Source: Blautia hansenii DSM 20583 (lineage in GTDB: Bacteria; Bacillota; Clostridia; Lachnospirales; Lachnospiraceae). Taken from it: a DNA stretch of 64,000 nt. The notes beneath the pieces were generated by a model. The model was not told the DNA's origin. It worked only from the letters and a program-made list of their open reading frames with translations, and did no database searches. The position numbers were made by a program, and so were the translations under genes. Position 1 is the first letter of the stretch, and every line of letters begins with the position of its first letter. Location: the NCBI RefSeq assembly GCF_002222595.2, contig NZ_CP022413.2:2062001-2126000 (forward strand), given 5' to 3'. Positions 1 to 8,469 of this stretch are shown in pieces.

Positions 1-631
1 CCAAAACTTCTCCTACCATTTCAGGGTCAAGCGCACTGGTAGGCTCATCAAAAAGAATAACATCCGGGTTCATTGCCAGAGAACGCACAATGGCAACCCT
101 CTGCTTTTGGCCTCCTGATAAAGTAGAGGGATAAACGTCTGCTTTATCCTCAAGCCCAATTCTTTTTAACAAATCAAGAGCCTGTACCTTTGCCTCATCA
201 CGAATTTGTGCTTTTGTAGTAGTAATCGGAAGAAGCTCTTTCTTCTGCGAGGAAAAGACATTCTTCACCTTTGTCACAAAATTCCTTCTCTTTGTCTGGC
301 TCAATTCCTGACATTTTACATGTACCGGCGCCATCATAATATTTTGAATAACCGTCTTATTATTAAAAAGATTAAAATGCTGAAAAACCATTCCCATGTG
401 GCGGCGATGGATATTGATATCTACTTTCATGTCCGCAATATCCACACCGTTAAAAATAATGCTTCCTCCGGTCGGGTCTTCCATACAGTTTAAACATCTT
501 AAAAACGTACTTTTTCCGGAACCTGATGGTCCAAGGACAACCATAATGTCACCTTTATTTACTGTGACGTTGATATCCTTTAAAACCTGAACATGATTAA
601 AATCTTTTTTCAAATTAATTACGTCTATCAC
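1..631 (-). CDS. Polar amino-acid ABC transporter ATP-binding protein (GlnQ type), 3' end outside window
   Basis: ATPase that powers import of polar amino acids, acting with the permease and binding protein encoded just upstream. The visible 210 codons show Walker A (GPSGSGKST, about residues 34-42), a Q-loop (MVFQHFNLF), the LSGGQ signature (about 171-175) and Walker B (ILFDEP, about 191-196). The C-terminal switch-histidine region is cut off by the window edge. I chose a GTG start at 631 because it has an AAAGGAG ribosome site and gives the normal [13 protein letters not shown] beginning; it overlaps the permease gene by 17 bases, implying coupling. Compared from memory with B. subtilis GlnQ there are about 30 extra residues between the Q-loop and LSGGQ (see findings). 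Confidence 0.93.
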   Translation of the reverse strand, partial: MIDVINLKKDFNHVQVLKDINVTVNKGDIMVVLGPSGSGKSTFLRCLNCMEDPTGGSIIFNGVDIADMKVDINIHRRHMGMVFQHFNLFNNKTVIQNIMMAPVHVKCQELSQTKRRNFVTKVKNVFSSQKKELLPITTTKAQIRDEAKVQALDLLKRIGLEDKADVYPSTLSGGQKQRVAIVRSLAMNPDVILFDEPTSALDPEMVGEVL

Positions 632-1325
632 TCTTTTTCAGGCTCCTTTCTAATAATTTCACCAGCAGAGAAATAATCAGTACCAGAACAATGTAAATCA
701 ATGCCATTACCAGATACGGTACCATAAATTCATAGCTGTTGCTTCCGATATAACTAAATGCCACATATAAGTCAGCAGCACCGACAAAACTTACGATTGA
801 AGTTTCTTTAATTAAGGAAATAAATTCATTTCCCAAGGTAGGCAGAATGTTCTTCACTGCCTGTGGAATTACAATTTTTACCATACTTACGCTAAAGCTC
901 AAGCCCACTGCTCTTCCGGCTTCTAACTGTCCGGCGTCCACAGACTGAATTCCACTTCGCATAATTTCTGAAATATATGCGCCGCTGTTCAAGCCGAATA
1001 CAGCCATAGCAACAACTTCTCCGGAAGTACGGATTCCCATAATCGGAAGAAGTACATAGTAGAAAACCAAAAGCTGTACTACCATTGGCGTTCCACGGAA
1101 TAATGCCACATAAAAGCTGCAAATTCCATTTAAAATCCGAGGCAGACGTTTATATTTTGGAAGAACTCGGACTGTTGCAATCAAAGTACCGATTAAAATA
1201 CCCACGATTAAGCCGACAATGGCAATCATTAAAGTATTTTGCAGACCTTCTATAACCTTCACATAACCGTTCTGCTCCAGAAAAATTTCCATAAACTTAT
1301 TTATTTTCTGTTCAAAGTTACCCAT
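615..1325 (-). CDS. Amino-acid ABC transporter permease (HisM/GlnP family)
   Basis: Membrane subunit of the polar amino-acid importer, 236 aa, a normal length. It has several hydrophobic segments and the family EAA-type loop around [20 protein letters not shown], which contacts the ATPase; the segment [10 protein letters not shown] is also typical of HisM/GlnP proteins. The ATG at 1325 has an AAAAGGTG ribosome site. It sits 16 bases after the binding-protein gene and overlaps the ATPase gene, so the three form one operon. Substrate cannot be read from the sequence; the putative ARG boxes upstream hint at arginine or a related amino acid (inference). Confidence 0.94.
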   Translation of the reverse strand: MGNFEQKINKFMEIFLEQNGYVKVIEGLQNTLMIAIVGLIVGILIGTLIATVRVLPKYKRLPRILNGICSFYVALFRGTPMVVQLLVFYYVLLPIMGIRTSGEVVAMAVFGLNSGAYISEIMRSGIQSVDAGQLEAGRAVGLSFSVSMVKIVIPQAVKNILPTLGNEFISLIKETSIVSFVGAADLYVAFSYIGSNSYEFMVPYLVMALIYIVLVLIISLLVKLLERSLKKSDRRN

Positions 1326-1341
1326 TTTTTCACCTTTTCAC

Positions 1342-2211
1342 TTACTGCATTTCATTGATTGCTTCCGTGATACATTTTGCAGGAGCAGCATCTACCATTA
1401 CATAATCAATATTTCCGTTAATTAAATCCTGTACTGCTAGAGAACTGTTTTTGTAAGTAACGCATTTTGCAGGAAGTCCCGGGAATCCCCATTCTTCATC
1501 ACCTTCGATGTAATACTGACCTGTTGTTCCTGCCTGTACGCCGATGCTGTCAGACTCTTTTAATTCATTTAAAAGCTTTTCTACGTCTGCTGCTTCTTTA
1601 CAGTCATCAAAAGCTGTATTATCACTGGATACAATTAAACGCTGAGAAGCTTCATAATAAGTATCGGTAAACGCTACCTGTTCTGCTCTTTCTTCGTTTA
1701 CAGTCAGACCAGCCATTGCAACATCACATTTTGACTGTCCTACGGATAAACAAACAGCGTCAAAGTCCATGTTCTGAATTACCAGCTCCTGATTTAATTC
1801 CTCTGCAAGGAGGGATGCGATTTCCATATCAATCCCGTAATACTCATCGCCCTTTGTAAATTCAAATGGTTCAAATGCCGCATTTGTAGCAACAACCAAC
1901 TGGTCTTTGGATGTATCCAGTTTTGCAGATTTTACTGCTGTCGGTTCTCCCTCTGAGAAATATTTTTCACAGATTTCATCTAAAGTTCCGTCTTCTTTGA
2001 TTTTTGCAATAAAAGTATTTACCTGCTCTAATAATTCCGGCTGTTTCTTATCAACACCGAAAGCATATTCTTCATCTGTCAAGTCTACATCAATAATCTT
2101 TGCTGTTTTTTTGCCTTCGCTTTTTCCGCCCTCTTCTTTGTCACTTCCACAAGCTGTCATGGACATTGCCATCAATGCTGCTAATACTGCTGCCAATAAT
2201 TTTTTCTTCAT
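1342..2211 (-). CDS. Amino-acid ABC transporter substrate-binding lipoprotein, apparently circularly permuted
   Basis: Extracellular solute-binding protein of family 3, 289 aa. Residues 1-20 form a lipoprotein signal with lipobox MTAC and lipidated Cys21. The family signature YGIDMEIASLLAEEL is at about 125-139. The order of the lobes is odd: residues 38-85 (IDVDLT, YAFGVDKKQPELL, IKEDGTLDEICEKYF) match what is normally the C-terminal end of this family, whereas the usual mature N-terminus (QLVVATNAAFEPFEF) begins only at about 104, and the protein stops straight after DYVMVDAAPA, where the C-terminal lobe segment would normally follow. First gene of the transporter operon; ribosome site AAAGGAG. 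Confidence 0.93.
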   Translation of the reverse strand: MKKKLLAAVLAALMAMSMTACGSDKEEGGKSEGKKTAKIIDVDLTDEEYAFGVDKKQPELLEQVNTFIAKIKEDGTLDEICEKYFSEGEPTAVKSAKLDTSKDQLVVATNAAFEPFEFTKGDEYYGIDMEIASLLAEELNQELVIQNMDFDAVCLSVGQSKCDVAMAGLTVNEERAEQVAFTDTYYEASQRLIVSSDNTAFDDCKEAADVEKLLNELKESDSIGVQAGTTGQYYIEGDEEWGFPGLPAKCVTYKNSSLAVQDLINGNIDYVMVDAAPAKCITEAINEMQ

Positions 2212-2246
2212 ATCTATTCTCTCCTTTATTCATTTCTTATGTATAT

Positions 2247-2264
2247 TTTGTATATTTATTCATC
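2247..2264 (-). promoter_or_regulatory. ARG-box-like operator just downstream of the transporter promoter
   Basis: On the minus strand GATGAATAAATATACAAA matches 14 of 18 positions of the B. subtilis AhrC ARG box as I recall it (CATGAATAAAAATKCAAK). It covers the first transcribed bases, where a bound ArgR would block initiation. A similar site lies at 2319-2336 and an argR gene is at 27382-27840. The function is inferred. Confidence 0.5.
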
Positions 2265-2273
2265 TGTTAAAGG

Positions 2274-2302
2274 ATTATAACAGCTCTTTCCTCATTTGGC
2301 AA
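2274..2302 (-). promoter_or_regulatory. Sigma-A promoter of the amino-acid transporter operon
   Basis: The -35 box TTGCCA (2297-2302) and -10 box TATAAT (2274-2279) are separated by 17 bases and read towards the binding-protein gene. Transcription should start near 2267. Confidence 0.75.
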
Positions 2303-2318
2303 GTCCTTTTTTCACTTT

Positions 2319-2336
2319 TTTATATATTTATTCATT
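2319..2336 (-). promoter_or_regulatory. Second ARG-box-like operator upstream of the transporter promoter
   Basis: The minus-strand sequence AATGAATAAATATATAAA shares the ATGAATAAATATA core with the site at 2247-2264. It lies 17 bases upstream of the -35 box and 72 bases centre to centre from the first site. Paired sites of this kind are known for ArgR/AhrC operators, but AT-rich sequence can mimic them. Confidence 0.4.
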
Positions 2337-2347
2337 CTTACTGTATA

Positions 2348-3832
2348 TCAATACACTACAATCGGTGTATTCACCTCAATATTCTCATAAATGGTTCGTA
2401 CATTATCAAGAGGTGTATTGATACATCCATGTGAACCGTTTGTCAAATAAATATCTCCGCCAAAGCTGCTTCTCTTTGTCAAATCGTGAATTCCTACACC
2501 GCCGTTAAAAGGCATCCAGTAGTTCACCGGTTCTTCATAATCAATGCTGCCGTCCGGTTTTTTTCCTACCAAAGTAAAGGGACTGGCTTTATCTTTTAAT
2601 CTCCATACACCGCCTTTTGGAGTGCCGTGTCCTTTATTTGGATTTCCCGTAACAACCGGAGTGTCTACCAGACAGGTTCCGTTTTTATAAAACCACATCC
2701 GCTGCTGATCAATGGATATTTCCACGTATGTACCATTAATATCATTTCCCTCATGTGTCTGTCCTTTATACAGCCAAGTCGGTTCAAGCTCACCGCTTTG
2801 TCCTGCATTTAATGCAGCAATTAAAGCATCTGTTGTTTTGTCCTGCCATACTCTCCAGCCATAATCGCCGGTGGTCAAACGTACGGTTCCGCCTCCTGAG
2901 GTCTTAAAATCACGTGGTTTCCCATAAGTATTGTATTTTTCAGACCAACCGATAACTACCGGCTTTACCAGATTGACATCAAACGTATACGTTCCGTCTT
3001 CTCCTTTTACCAGCCATGATTTCAGCATATCTCTTGTAACTGTCTCTGTTCCGTTTCCGAAATTTACTGTAATCTGCGTTGCTGTAATTTTATTTAATTT
3101 CTCTGCTTCTTTTGCCAGTTCTTCATCATTTTGCAATACAGCAGGTTTTAAATAACAGTCCTCATCTGTCAAAGAAACTTCTGTTCTTCTCTCATCCACT
3201 GCCTTTTTAATTACTTCTGTGGTTTTTTCTTTATCCAGAGCAGTTCCTTCTACTTCCGGTACAATCTGATAAGCCGTACCGTCATCTTCCAACCTTGCAT
3301 CCTGTGGCGGTGTCATATTTGCATCCTGCATACACGCCAGTTGATTGACCGCCTGAGTAAAACTGGCTTCATCATAAGAATGTTCCATGGAGACCGTATA
3401 TGCCTTATCTTGAAAAATCTGTATCGGCCACAGCCATGAATTTTGTTTTTCTTTTACTTCATTCAATTCCCTGTCATCCTTATACTGAAGCTTAATTGCT
3501 TCACCGTTGATAAGTTCTGTTTTATCCTCTTTTTCTTTAATTGTCAGAACATAATCTTTCGAGCTCTTTTTCAGAATTTCTTTGACATCTTCTACTTTCT
3601 TTCCTCCAAAAGAATTATCGTTAATCACTGTTCCCGGATAAAATCTATCATGATAATAAACAGCCAGTGACACATATCCTACCAAAAGACATGCTGCACT
3701 TCCTCCGGCAATGCCTACAAGAACTTTCCCTGACTTTTTCCTGCTTTTTCCTCCTCGTTCTCTTTTTATTTTCTGGTCTGCCTTCTTTAGCTCCTTTAAT
3801 CTCTGCTTACTATTTTTCTTATTACTCATCAA
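2348..3832 (-). CDS. L,D-transpeptidase (YkuD) with peptidoglycan-binding domains
   Basis: Predicted membrane-anchored enzyme of 494 aa that makes 3-3 peptidoglycan cross-links or attaches molecules to the wall. A basic N-terminus is followed by one membrane segment (VLVGIAGGSAACLLVGYVSLAVYY region, about 37-60). The middle region resembles the PG_binding_4 repeats usually found in front of YkuD domains. The C-terminal YkuD domain has GVGIHDL and the catalytic motif SHGCINTP with Cys470 near the end of the protein. It is divergent from the radical SAM gene. No beta-lactamase-like residues are seen. The exact substrate is unknown. Confidence 0.93.
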   Translation of the reverse strand: MMSNKKNSKQRLKELKKADQKIKRERGGKSRKKSGKVLVGIAGGSAACLLVGYVSLAVYYHDRFYPGTVINDNSFGGKKVEDVKEILKKSSKDYVLTIKEKEDKTELINGEAIKLQYKDDRELNEVKEKQNSWLWPIQIFQDKAYTVSMEHSYDEASFTQAVNQLACMQDANMTPPQDARLEDDGTAYQIVPEVEGTALDKEKTTEVIKKAVDERRTEVSLTDEDCYLKPAVLQNDEELAKEAEKLNKITATQITVNFGNGTETVTRDMLKSWLVKGEDGTYTFDVNLVKPVVIGWSEKYNTYGKPRDFKTSGGGTVRLTTGDYGWRVWQDKTTDALIAALNAGQSGELEPTWLYKGQTHEGNDINGTYVEISIDQQRMWFYKNGTCLVDTPVVTGNPNKGHGTPKGGVWRLKDKASPFTLVGKKPDGSIDYEEPVNYWMPFNGGVGIHDLTKRSSFGGDIYLTNGSHGCINTPLDNVRTIYENIEVNTPIVVY

Positions 3833-3927
3833 ATAGACTTCCTTTTCTCAAACTATCTCTTGTTAAGTTTTACGCATTTTCATTTTACTCCAAAAATAGA
3901 CAAAATAAAAGCTTTTTATCCCCCCTC

Positions 3928-3956
3928 TTGAAATTGTCATACTTTTTTAATATTAT
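3928..3956 (+). promoter_or_regulatory. Sigma-A promoter of the radical SAM gene
   Basis: TTGAAA (3928-3933) and TATTAT (3951-3956) with a 17-base spacer, about 57 bases before the chosen start codon at 4013. Confidence 0.65.
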
Positions 3957-4012
3957 GTTGAAAGAGATAAAATACGAAATAGGTTTTGTTTACTGAAAGG
4001 AAATATTTTTGT

Positions 4013-4924
4013 ATGAATTCATTATTGGATACTACCTGCTGTCAGCTTTGTCCCCGTACCTGCAAAGTCAACCGAACAGTCTCAACCGGATTTTGCGGCT
4101 GCACCAATGAAGTAAAAGCAGCCAGAGCAGCGCTGCATTTATGGGAAGAGCCCTGTATCAGCAGCACACAAGGAAGCGGTACGGTTTTCTTTTCCGGCTG
4201 TACTTTAAAATGCTGTTTTTGCCAAAACTCTCAAATCAGTTGTGAAAATTTTGGAAAAACACTGTCCGTATCACAGCTTAGTGAAATTTTCTTAAAACTT
4301 CAGGAGGAAGGAGCTCATAATCTTAATCTGGTTACGCCAACTCAATATCTTCCTTTTATTATAGAAGCTTTAGATAACATTAAAAAGCTTCTTTCCATAC
4401 CTGTTATTTATAATTGCGGCGGTTACGAAAGACCTGAAGTCATTTCACTTTTAAAAGATTATATTGATATTTACATGCCCGACTTGAAATATTATGATGC
4501 TTCCCTGTCATTTTCCTACTCCAAAGCAAAGGATTACTTTTCCTTTGCTTCAAAAGCAATTCAGAAAATGATAGAACAGACAGGCGTTCCCACTTTTAAT
4601 AAGGAAGGGATTTTACAAAAAGGAGTTCTTATTCGCCATCTGGTTTTACCGGGATGCAAAGAAGACTCTATGAAGCTTTTAGAATGGATGAGTGAAACAC
4701 TCCCAAAAGACAGCTTTTTGCTAAGTCTTTTGAGTCAATATACCCCCGTTTACAAAGCATCGATGTATCCGAAAATCAACCGCAGAGTAACAACTTATGA
4801 ATACAACAAAGTCTTGGACAAAGCAATTTCTCTTGGGCTGACGCAGGGCTTTATGCAGGAAAGAAGCAGCGCTTCTTCTGCATACACACCTTCTTTCCAA
4901 TTAGAAGGTCTTGATATTGAATAG
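4013..4924 (+). CDS. Radical SAM protein, PflX/PflA-like (COG1313 type)
   Basis: Predicted iron-sulfur enzyme of 303 aa. The radical SAM cluster motif CxxxCxxC is CTLKCCFC at residues 63-70, preceded by the GSGTVFFSG segment usual in this family. An extra N-terminal cysteine group (CCQLCPRTC, GFCGC; about 9-30) suggests a further metal site. The closest family I recognise is the PflX group of pyruvate-formate-lyase-activase-like proteins, whose substrate is not established. An in-frame TTG at 3986 is possible, but ATG 4013 has the GAAAGGA ribosome site and gives the better N-terminus. Monocistronic: own promoter and a terminator behind it. Confidence 0.88.
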   Translation: MNSLLDTTCCQLCPRTCKVNRTVSTGFCGCTNEVKAARAALHLWEEPCISSTQGSGTVFFSGCTLKCCFCQNSQISCENFGKTLSVSQLSEIFLKLQEEGAHNLNLVTPTQYLPFIIEALDNIKKLLSIPVIYNCGGYERPEVISLLKDYIDIYMPDLKYYDASLSFSYSKAKDYFSFASKAIQKMIEQTGVPTFNKEGILQKGVLIRHLVLPGCKEDSMKLLEWMSETLPKDSFLLSLLSQYTPVYKASMYPKINRRVTTYEYNKVLDKAISLGLTQGFMQERSSASSAYTPSFQLEGLDIE

Positions 4925-4941
4925 ATTTTATGCAACAGAAA

Positions 4942-4982
4942 AGAACCGGAAAGCTCCTTACAAAGGGAAGCTTCCGGTTCTC
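4942..4982. terminator. Bidirectional terminator between the radical SAM gene and tpiA
   Basis: AGAACCGGAA and its complement TTCCGGTTCT form a long GC-rich stem with minor bulges between two convergent genes, with A/T-rich flanks on both sides. It probably ends both transcripts. Confidence 0.8.
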
Positions 4983-5014
4983 TTCAAATCAATCATTTTA
5001 ATTTGGAATAATTC

Positions 5015-5764
5015 TTATTTGTAGTTTACAATAGAACCAAAATCTGGTTTTAATGCTGCTCCACCAACTAATCCACCGTCAATATCCGGCTGAACGAATA
5101 ATTCCGGAGCTGTTGCAGCATTTACAGAACCGCCGTACTGAATACGGATTGCTTCTGCTGTTGCTTCATCATAAACTTCTGCGATACACTCACGGATTGC
5201 TTTACAAACTTCCTGAGCCTGCTCTGTTGTAGCTGTTTTTCCTGTTCCGATTGCCCAGATTGGCTCATAAGCGATAACTGCTTCTTTTGCCTGTTCTGCT
5301 GTAATTCCCTGGAAACCAACTTTTACCTGCTGACGGATAAAGTCCATAGTAACACCCTGTTCTCTCTGTTCCAGAGTTTCACCACAGCACATAATTGGTG
5401 TTAAACTATGTTCAAATGCTTTTAACATTTTTTTGTTGATGTCTTCGTTTGTTTCACCAAAGTATTCACGTCTTTCGGAATGTCCTAAGATAACATATTT
5501 AACGCCTGCATCTACCAGCATGTTTGGAGAAATTTCTCCTGTGTATGCACCTTTTTCTTCAAAGTACATATTTTCAGCACCAACCTGAATGTTGCTTCCT
5601 TTTACAGCTTCCACAACCGGTACAATGTCAATAGCAGGTACGCAGAATACCACGTCTACTTCTTCGTTTGCAACCAGTGGTTTCAATGTGTTTACTAATT
5701 CAACTGCTTCGCTTGGTGTCATGTTCATTTTCCAGTTACCAGCGATAATTTTTTTTCTTGCCAT
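5015..5764 (-). CDS. tpiA: Triosephosphate isomerase
   Basis: Interconverts dihydroxyacetone phosphate and glyceraldehyde 3-phosphate in glycolysis; 249 aa, full length. The N-terminal GNWKMN holds the substrate lysine, ILGHSERR the electrophilic histidine, and [12 protein letters not shown] the catalytic glutamate and mobile loop. The end ([11 protein letters not shown]) is the phosphate-binding segment. It lies 143 bases after pgk on the same strand; no terminator is visible between them, so pgk-tpiA are probably co-transcribed, ending at the 4942-4982 stem. Confidence 0.98.
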   Translation of the reverse strand: MARKKIIAGNWKMNMTPSEAVELVNTLKPLVANEEVDVVFCVPAIDIVPVVEAVKGSNIQVGAENMYFEEKGAYTGEISPNMLVDAGVKYVILGHSERREYFGETNEDINKKMLKAFEHSLTPIMCCGETLEQREQGVTMDFIRQQVKVGFQGITAEQAKEAVIAYEPIWAIGTGKTATTEQAQEVCKAIRECIAEVYDEATAEAIRIQYGGSVNAATAPELFVQPDIDGGLVGGAALKPDFGSIVNYK

Positions 5765-5907
5765 TGGAATGACCTTCTTTCTGATTTTATAATTGTATTT
5801 TTTGTTCGCCTTTGGCTTGCTAAGAGCCTCGCAATCTAGTTTATATCAGGGGTATGTTCCCCTTACTAAACTCTGTCTGCGCCTACGGCTTGCCACTCGT
5901 CAAGTGC

Positions 5908-7101
5908 TTACTTATCGTTTGCTGCTGCAACGCCCGGTAATTCTTTTCCTTCTAAGAATTCCAAAGAAGCACCGCCACCTGTGGAGATGTGTGTCATTTT
6001 GTCTCCATATCCTAAGATATTTACTGCTGCCGCAGAGTCACCGCCACCGATGATTGTTGTAGCATCTGTATCAGCAAGCGCTTTTGCAACTGCTGCTGTA
6101 CCATGTGCAAAGTTTGACATTTCAAAGCAACCCATTGGTCCGTTCCATACAACTGTTTTTGCATCTTTTACAGCATCTGCAAAGATTTTTTCTGTTTCAG
6201 GTCCGATATCCATACCTTCCCAACCTTCCGGAATTTGTCCGCTGCCTACAATCTGAATATTGCAGTCATTAGAGAAAGCATCACCAATTCTGTGGTCAAC
6301 AGGAAGAAGAAGTTTTACTCCTTTTTCTGCTGCTTTCTTTTTCATTTCTAATGCGTAATCTAAATAATCATCTTCACATAAAGAAACACCGATGCTTCCG
6401 CCTGCTGCTTTGGAGAAAGTATAAGCCATACCGCCGCCGATGATTAAAGTATCTACTTTGTCAAGCAGGTTATTGATAACAGAAATTTTGCTGGAAACTT
6501 TTGCTCCTCCAAGAATAGCAACGAAAGGTCTTTCCGGATTATTTACTGCATTTCCTAAGAAATCAATTTCTTTCTGCATTAAGTATCCAACAACTGCTGT
6601 ATCAACAAATTTTGTAACTCCTACGTTAGAGCAATGTGCTCTGTGAGCTGTACCAAATGCGTCATTTACAAATACTTCGCAAAGAGATGCCAGTTCTTTA
6701 GAGAATTCCTCACCATTTTTTGTTTCTTCTGCACGATAACGTGTGTTTTCAAGTAAAACAACTTCGCCGTCTTTCATTGCTTCTACTGCTGCTTTTGCGT
6801 TTGGTCCTACAACCTCAGCGTCAGCAGCAAATTTAACTTCCTGACCTAATAATTCAGATAAACGTCTTGCAACAGGTGCCAAAGATAATTCCGGTTTTGC
6901 TTCTCCCTTTGGTTTACCAAGGTGTGAGCATAAGATTACTCTGCCGCCATCTGCGATTAATTTTTTAATAGTAGGAAGTGCAGCTACCAGACGATTTTCA
7001 TCTGTAATTTTACCTTCCTGTAATGGTACGTTAAAGTCACAGCGAACCAGGACTTTTTTTCCTTTTACGTTAATGTCGTCAACTGATTTTTTATTAAGCA
7101 T
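5908..7101 (-). CDS. pgk: Phosphoglycerate kinase
   Basis: Transfers phosphate from 1,3-bisphosphoglycerate to ADP in glycolysis; 397 aa. Recognisable family segments are [11 protein letters not shown] at the start, [24 protein letters not shown] and, near the C-terminus, GGGDSAAAV for nucleotide binding. It starts at ATG 7101 with an AAGGAGG ribosome site. Downstream of gap but separated from it by a terminator-like stem, so its transcription may depend partly on read-through. Confidence 0.98.
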   Translation of the reverse strand: MLNKKSVDDINVKGKKVLVRCDFNVPLQEGKITDENRLVAALPTIKKLIADGGRVILCSHLGKPKGEAKPELSLAPVARRLSELLGQEVKFAADAEVVGPNAKAAVEAMKDGEVVLLENTRYRAEETKNGEEFSKELASLCEVFVNDAFGTAHRAHCSNVGVTKFVDTAVVGYLMQKEIDFLGNAVNNPERPFVAILGGAKVSSKISVINNLLDKVDTLIIGGGMAYTFSKAAGGSIGVSLCEDDYLDYALEMKKKAAEKGVKLLLPVDHRIGDAFSNDCNIQIVGSGQIPEGWEGMDIGPETEKIFADAVKDAKTVVWNGPMGCFEMSNFAHGTAAVAKALADTDATTIIGGGDSAAAVNILGYGDKMTHISTGGGASLEFLEGKELPGVAAANDK

Positions 7102-7153
7102 TGAGAAATGCCTCCTTTTTCTTATTTTCCCGTCTTTCTTTTATATAGACGAA

Positions 7154-7184
7154 AAGGGTCCGGTCCACAATAGACCGGACCCTT
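7154..7184 (-). terminator. Terminator or attenuator between gap and pgk
   Basis: A perfect 12-bp stem (AAGGGTCCGGTC with its complement) and a 7-base loop, followed on the minus strand by TTTTCG. It sits between gap and pgk and would lower pgk-tpiA expression relative to gap. Confidence 0.75.
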
Positions 7185-7208
7185 ATTGAGCCTTATAATA
7201 CCCAAAAA

Positions 7209-8228
7209 TTATTTGTTTAATAATTTTCCGAAGTATTTGATTGTTCTAACCATCTGGCTTGTGTAAGAGTTTTCATTGTCATACCATGATACAACCTGAA
7301 CTTCTGTTGTGCCGTTATCTAATGGAAGAACCATTGTCTGAGTAGCATCGAACAGAGAACCATATCTCATACCAACGATATCGCTGGATACGATTTCATC
7401 TGTGTTATATCCGAAGGATTCTGTGGATGCTGCTTTCATAGCATTGTTGATTTCTTCAACTGTTACGTTTCCTTTAACAACTGCTGTTAAGATAGTTGTG
7501 GAACCTGTTGGTGTTGGGATACGCTGAGCAGCTCCGATTAATTTTCCGTTTAATTCAGGAATAACTAATCCGATAGCTTTTGCAGCACCTGTGCTGTTTG
7601 GTACGATATTTACTGCTGCTGCACGAGATCTTCTTAAATCACCTTTTCTCTGTGGTCCGTCAAGTGTCATCTGATCGCCTGTGTAAGCATGAATTGTACA
7701 CATAATACCAGACTGAATTTCAGCTAAGTCATTTAATGCTTTTGCCATTGGAGCTAAGCAGTTTGTTGTACAAGAAGCTGCAGAAATGATGTTATCATTT
7801 TCTGTTAATGTTTCATGGTTTACATTGTAAACGATTGTTGGTAAGTCATTTCCTGCTGGTGCAGAGATAACAACTTTTTTAGCGCCTGCATCGATATGAG
7901 CCTGAGCTTTGTCTTTAGATGTATAGAAACCTGTACACTCAAGAACTACGTCTACACCGATTTCTCCCCATGGAAGTTCAGCTGCGTTTGCTTTTGCGTA
8001 AATTTTGATTTCTTTTCCATCAACTGTGATGAAGTCTTCACCTGCTGTTACTTTATCAGCTAATTCGTATCTACCCTGAGTAGAGTCATATTTCAGTAAG
8101 TGAGCTAACATTGCTGGAGATGTTAAATCGTTGATTGCTACGATTTCAAATCCCTCTGCTCCGAACATCTGTCTAAATGCAAGACGACCAATACGTCCAA
8201 AACCATTAATTGCTACTTTTACTGCCAT
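7209..8228 (-). CDS. gap: Glyceraldehyde-3-phosphate dehydrogenase, type I
   Basis: NAD-dependent glycolytic dehydrogenase, 339 aa. Rossmann motif INGFGRIGR at the N-terminus and the catalytic cysteine in [18 protein letters not shown] near the end is typical. A longer reading frame begins at 8339, but ATG 8228 has a strong TTAGGAGG ribosome site and gives the standard [11 protein letters not shown] start, so the 37 extra codons are rejected as untranslated leader. It has its own promoter at 8319-8347 and a strong stem after the stop codon. Confidence 0.98.
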   Translation of the reverse strand: MAVKVAINGFGRIGRLAFRQMFGAEGFEIVAINDLTSPAMLAHLLKYDSTQGRYELADKVTAGEDFITVDGKEIKIYAKANAAELPWGEIGVDVVLECTGFYTSKDKAQAHIDAGAKKVVISAPAGNDLPTIVYNVNHETLTENDNIISAASCTTNCLAPMAKALNDLAEIQSGIMCTIHAYTGDQMTLDGPQRKGDLRRSRAAAVNIVPNSTGAAKAIGLVIPELNGKLIGAAQRIPTPTGSTTILTAVVKGNVTVEEINNAMKAASTESFGYNTDEIVSSDIVGMRYGSLFDATQTMVLPLDNGTTEVQVVSWYDNENSYTSQMVRTIKYFGKLLNK

Positions 8229-8318
8229 GATTTTTATTCCTCCTAAAAGTGATTGATTTAATGTGAGTTCTTTCACAAAATAAATGTACTTTGTTAAAGA
8301 AACATCAACCTTGTCCAT

Positions 8319-8347
8319 ATTGTACCTGTTTTTATCCAAAAATTCAA
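8319..8347 (-). promoter_or_regulatory. Sigma-A promoter of gap
   Basis: TTGAAT (8342-8347) and TACAAT (8319-8324) with a 17-base spacer, giving a leader of about 85 bases before the gap start codon. No clear CggR-type operator was recognised. Confidence 0.7.
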
Positions 8348-8386
8348 GTCTATTTTCAAATTTCCTGAGGTTTCATGCTTTCTCAC

Positions 8387-8416
8387 TTGAAATTGCTTCT
8401 GTTTTGCCTTTATAAT
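8387..8416 (+). promoter_or_regulatory. Sigma-A promoter of the PHP phosphatase gene
   Basis: TTGAAA (8387-8392) and a perfect TATAAT (8411-8416), spacer 18 bases, reading towards the gene at 8470. It diverges from the gap promoter. Confidence 0.7.
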
Positions 8417-8469
8417 GGAAGAAAAGCAAAGAATTTTTCATATTTTATTTATACGAAAGGAAAAAATTT

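Noticed and set aside
2212..2340. Repeated AT-rich units as a CRISPR or minisatellite
   Set aside because: Only two or three copies with unequal spacing; they fit operators better than an array. No CRISPR array was seen anywhere in the window.
5765..5907. Possible small gene between tpiA and pgk
   Set aside because: The only frame is on the plus strand with no ribosome site and runs into antisense pgk sequence; it looks like ordinary spacer.
8229..8339. N-terminal extension of gap by 37 codons
   Set aside because: A perfect ribosome site precedes ATG 8228, and the extension includes promoter-proximal leader; the family starts at [11 protein letters not shown].
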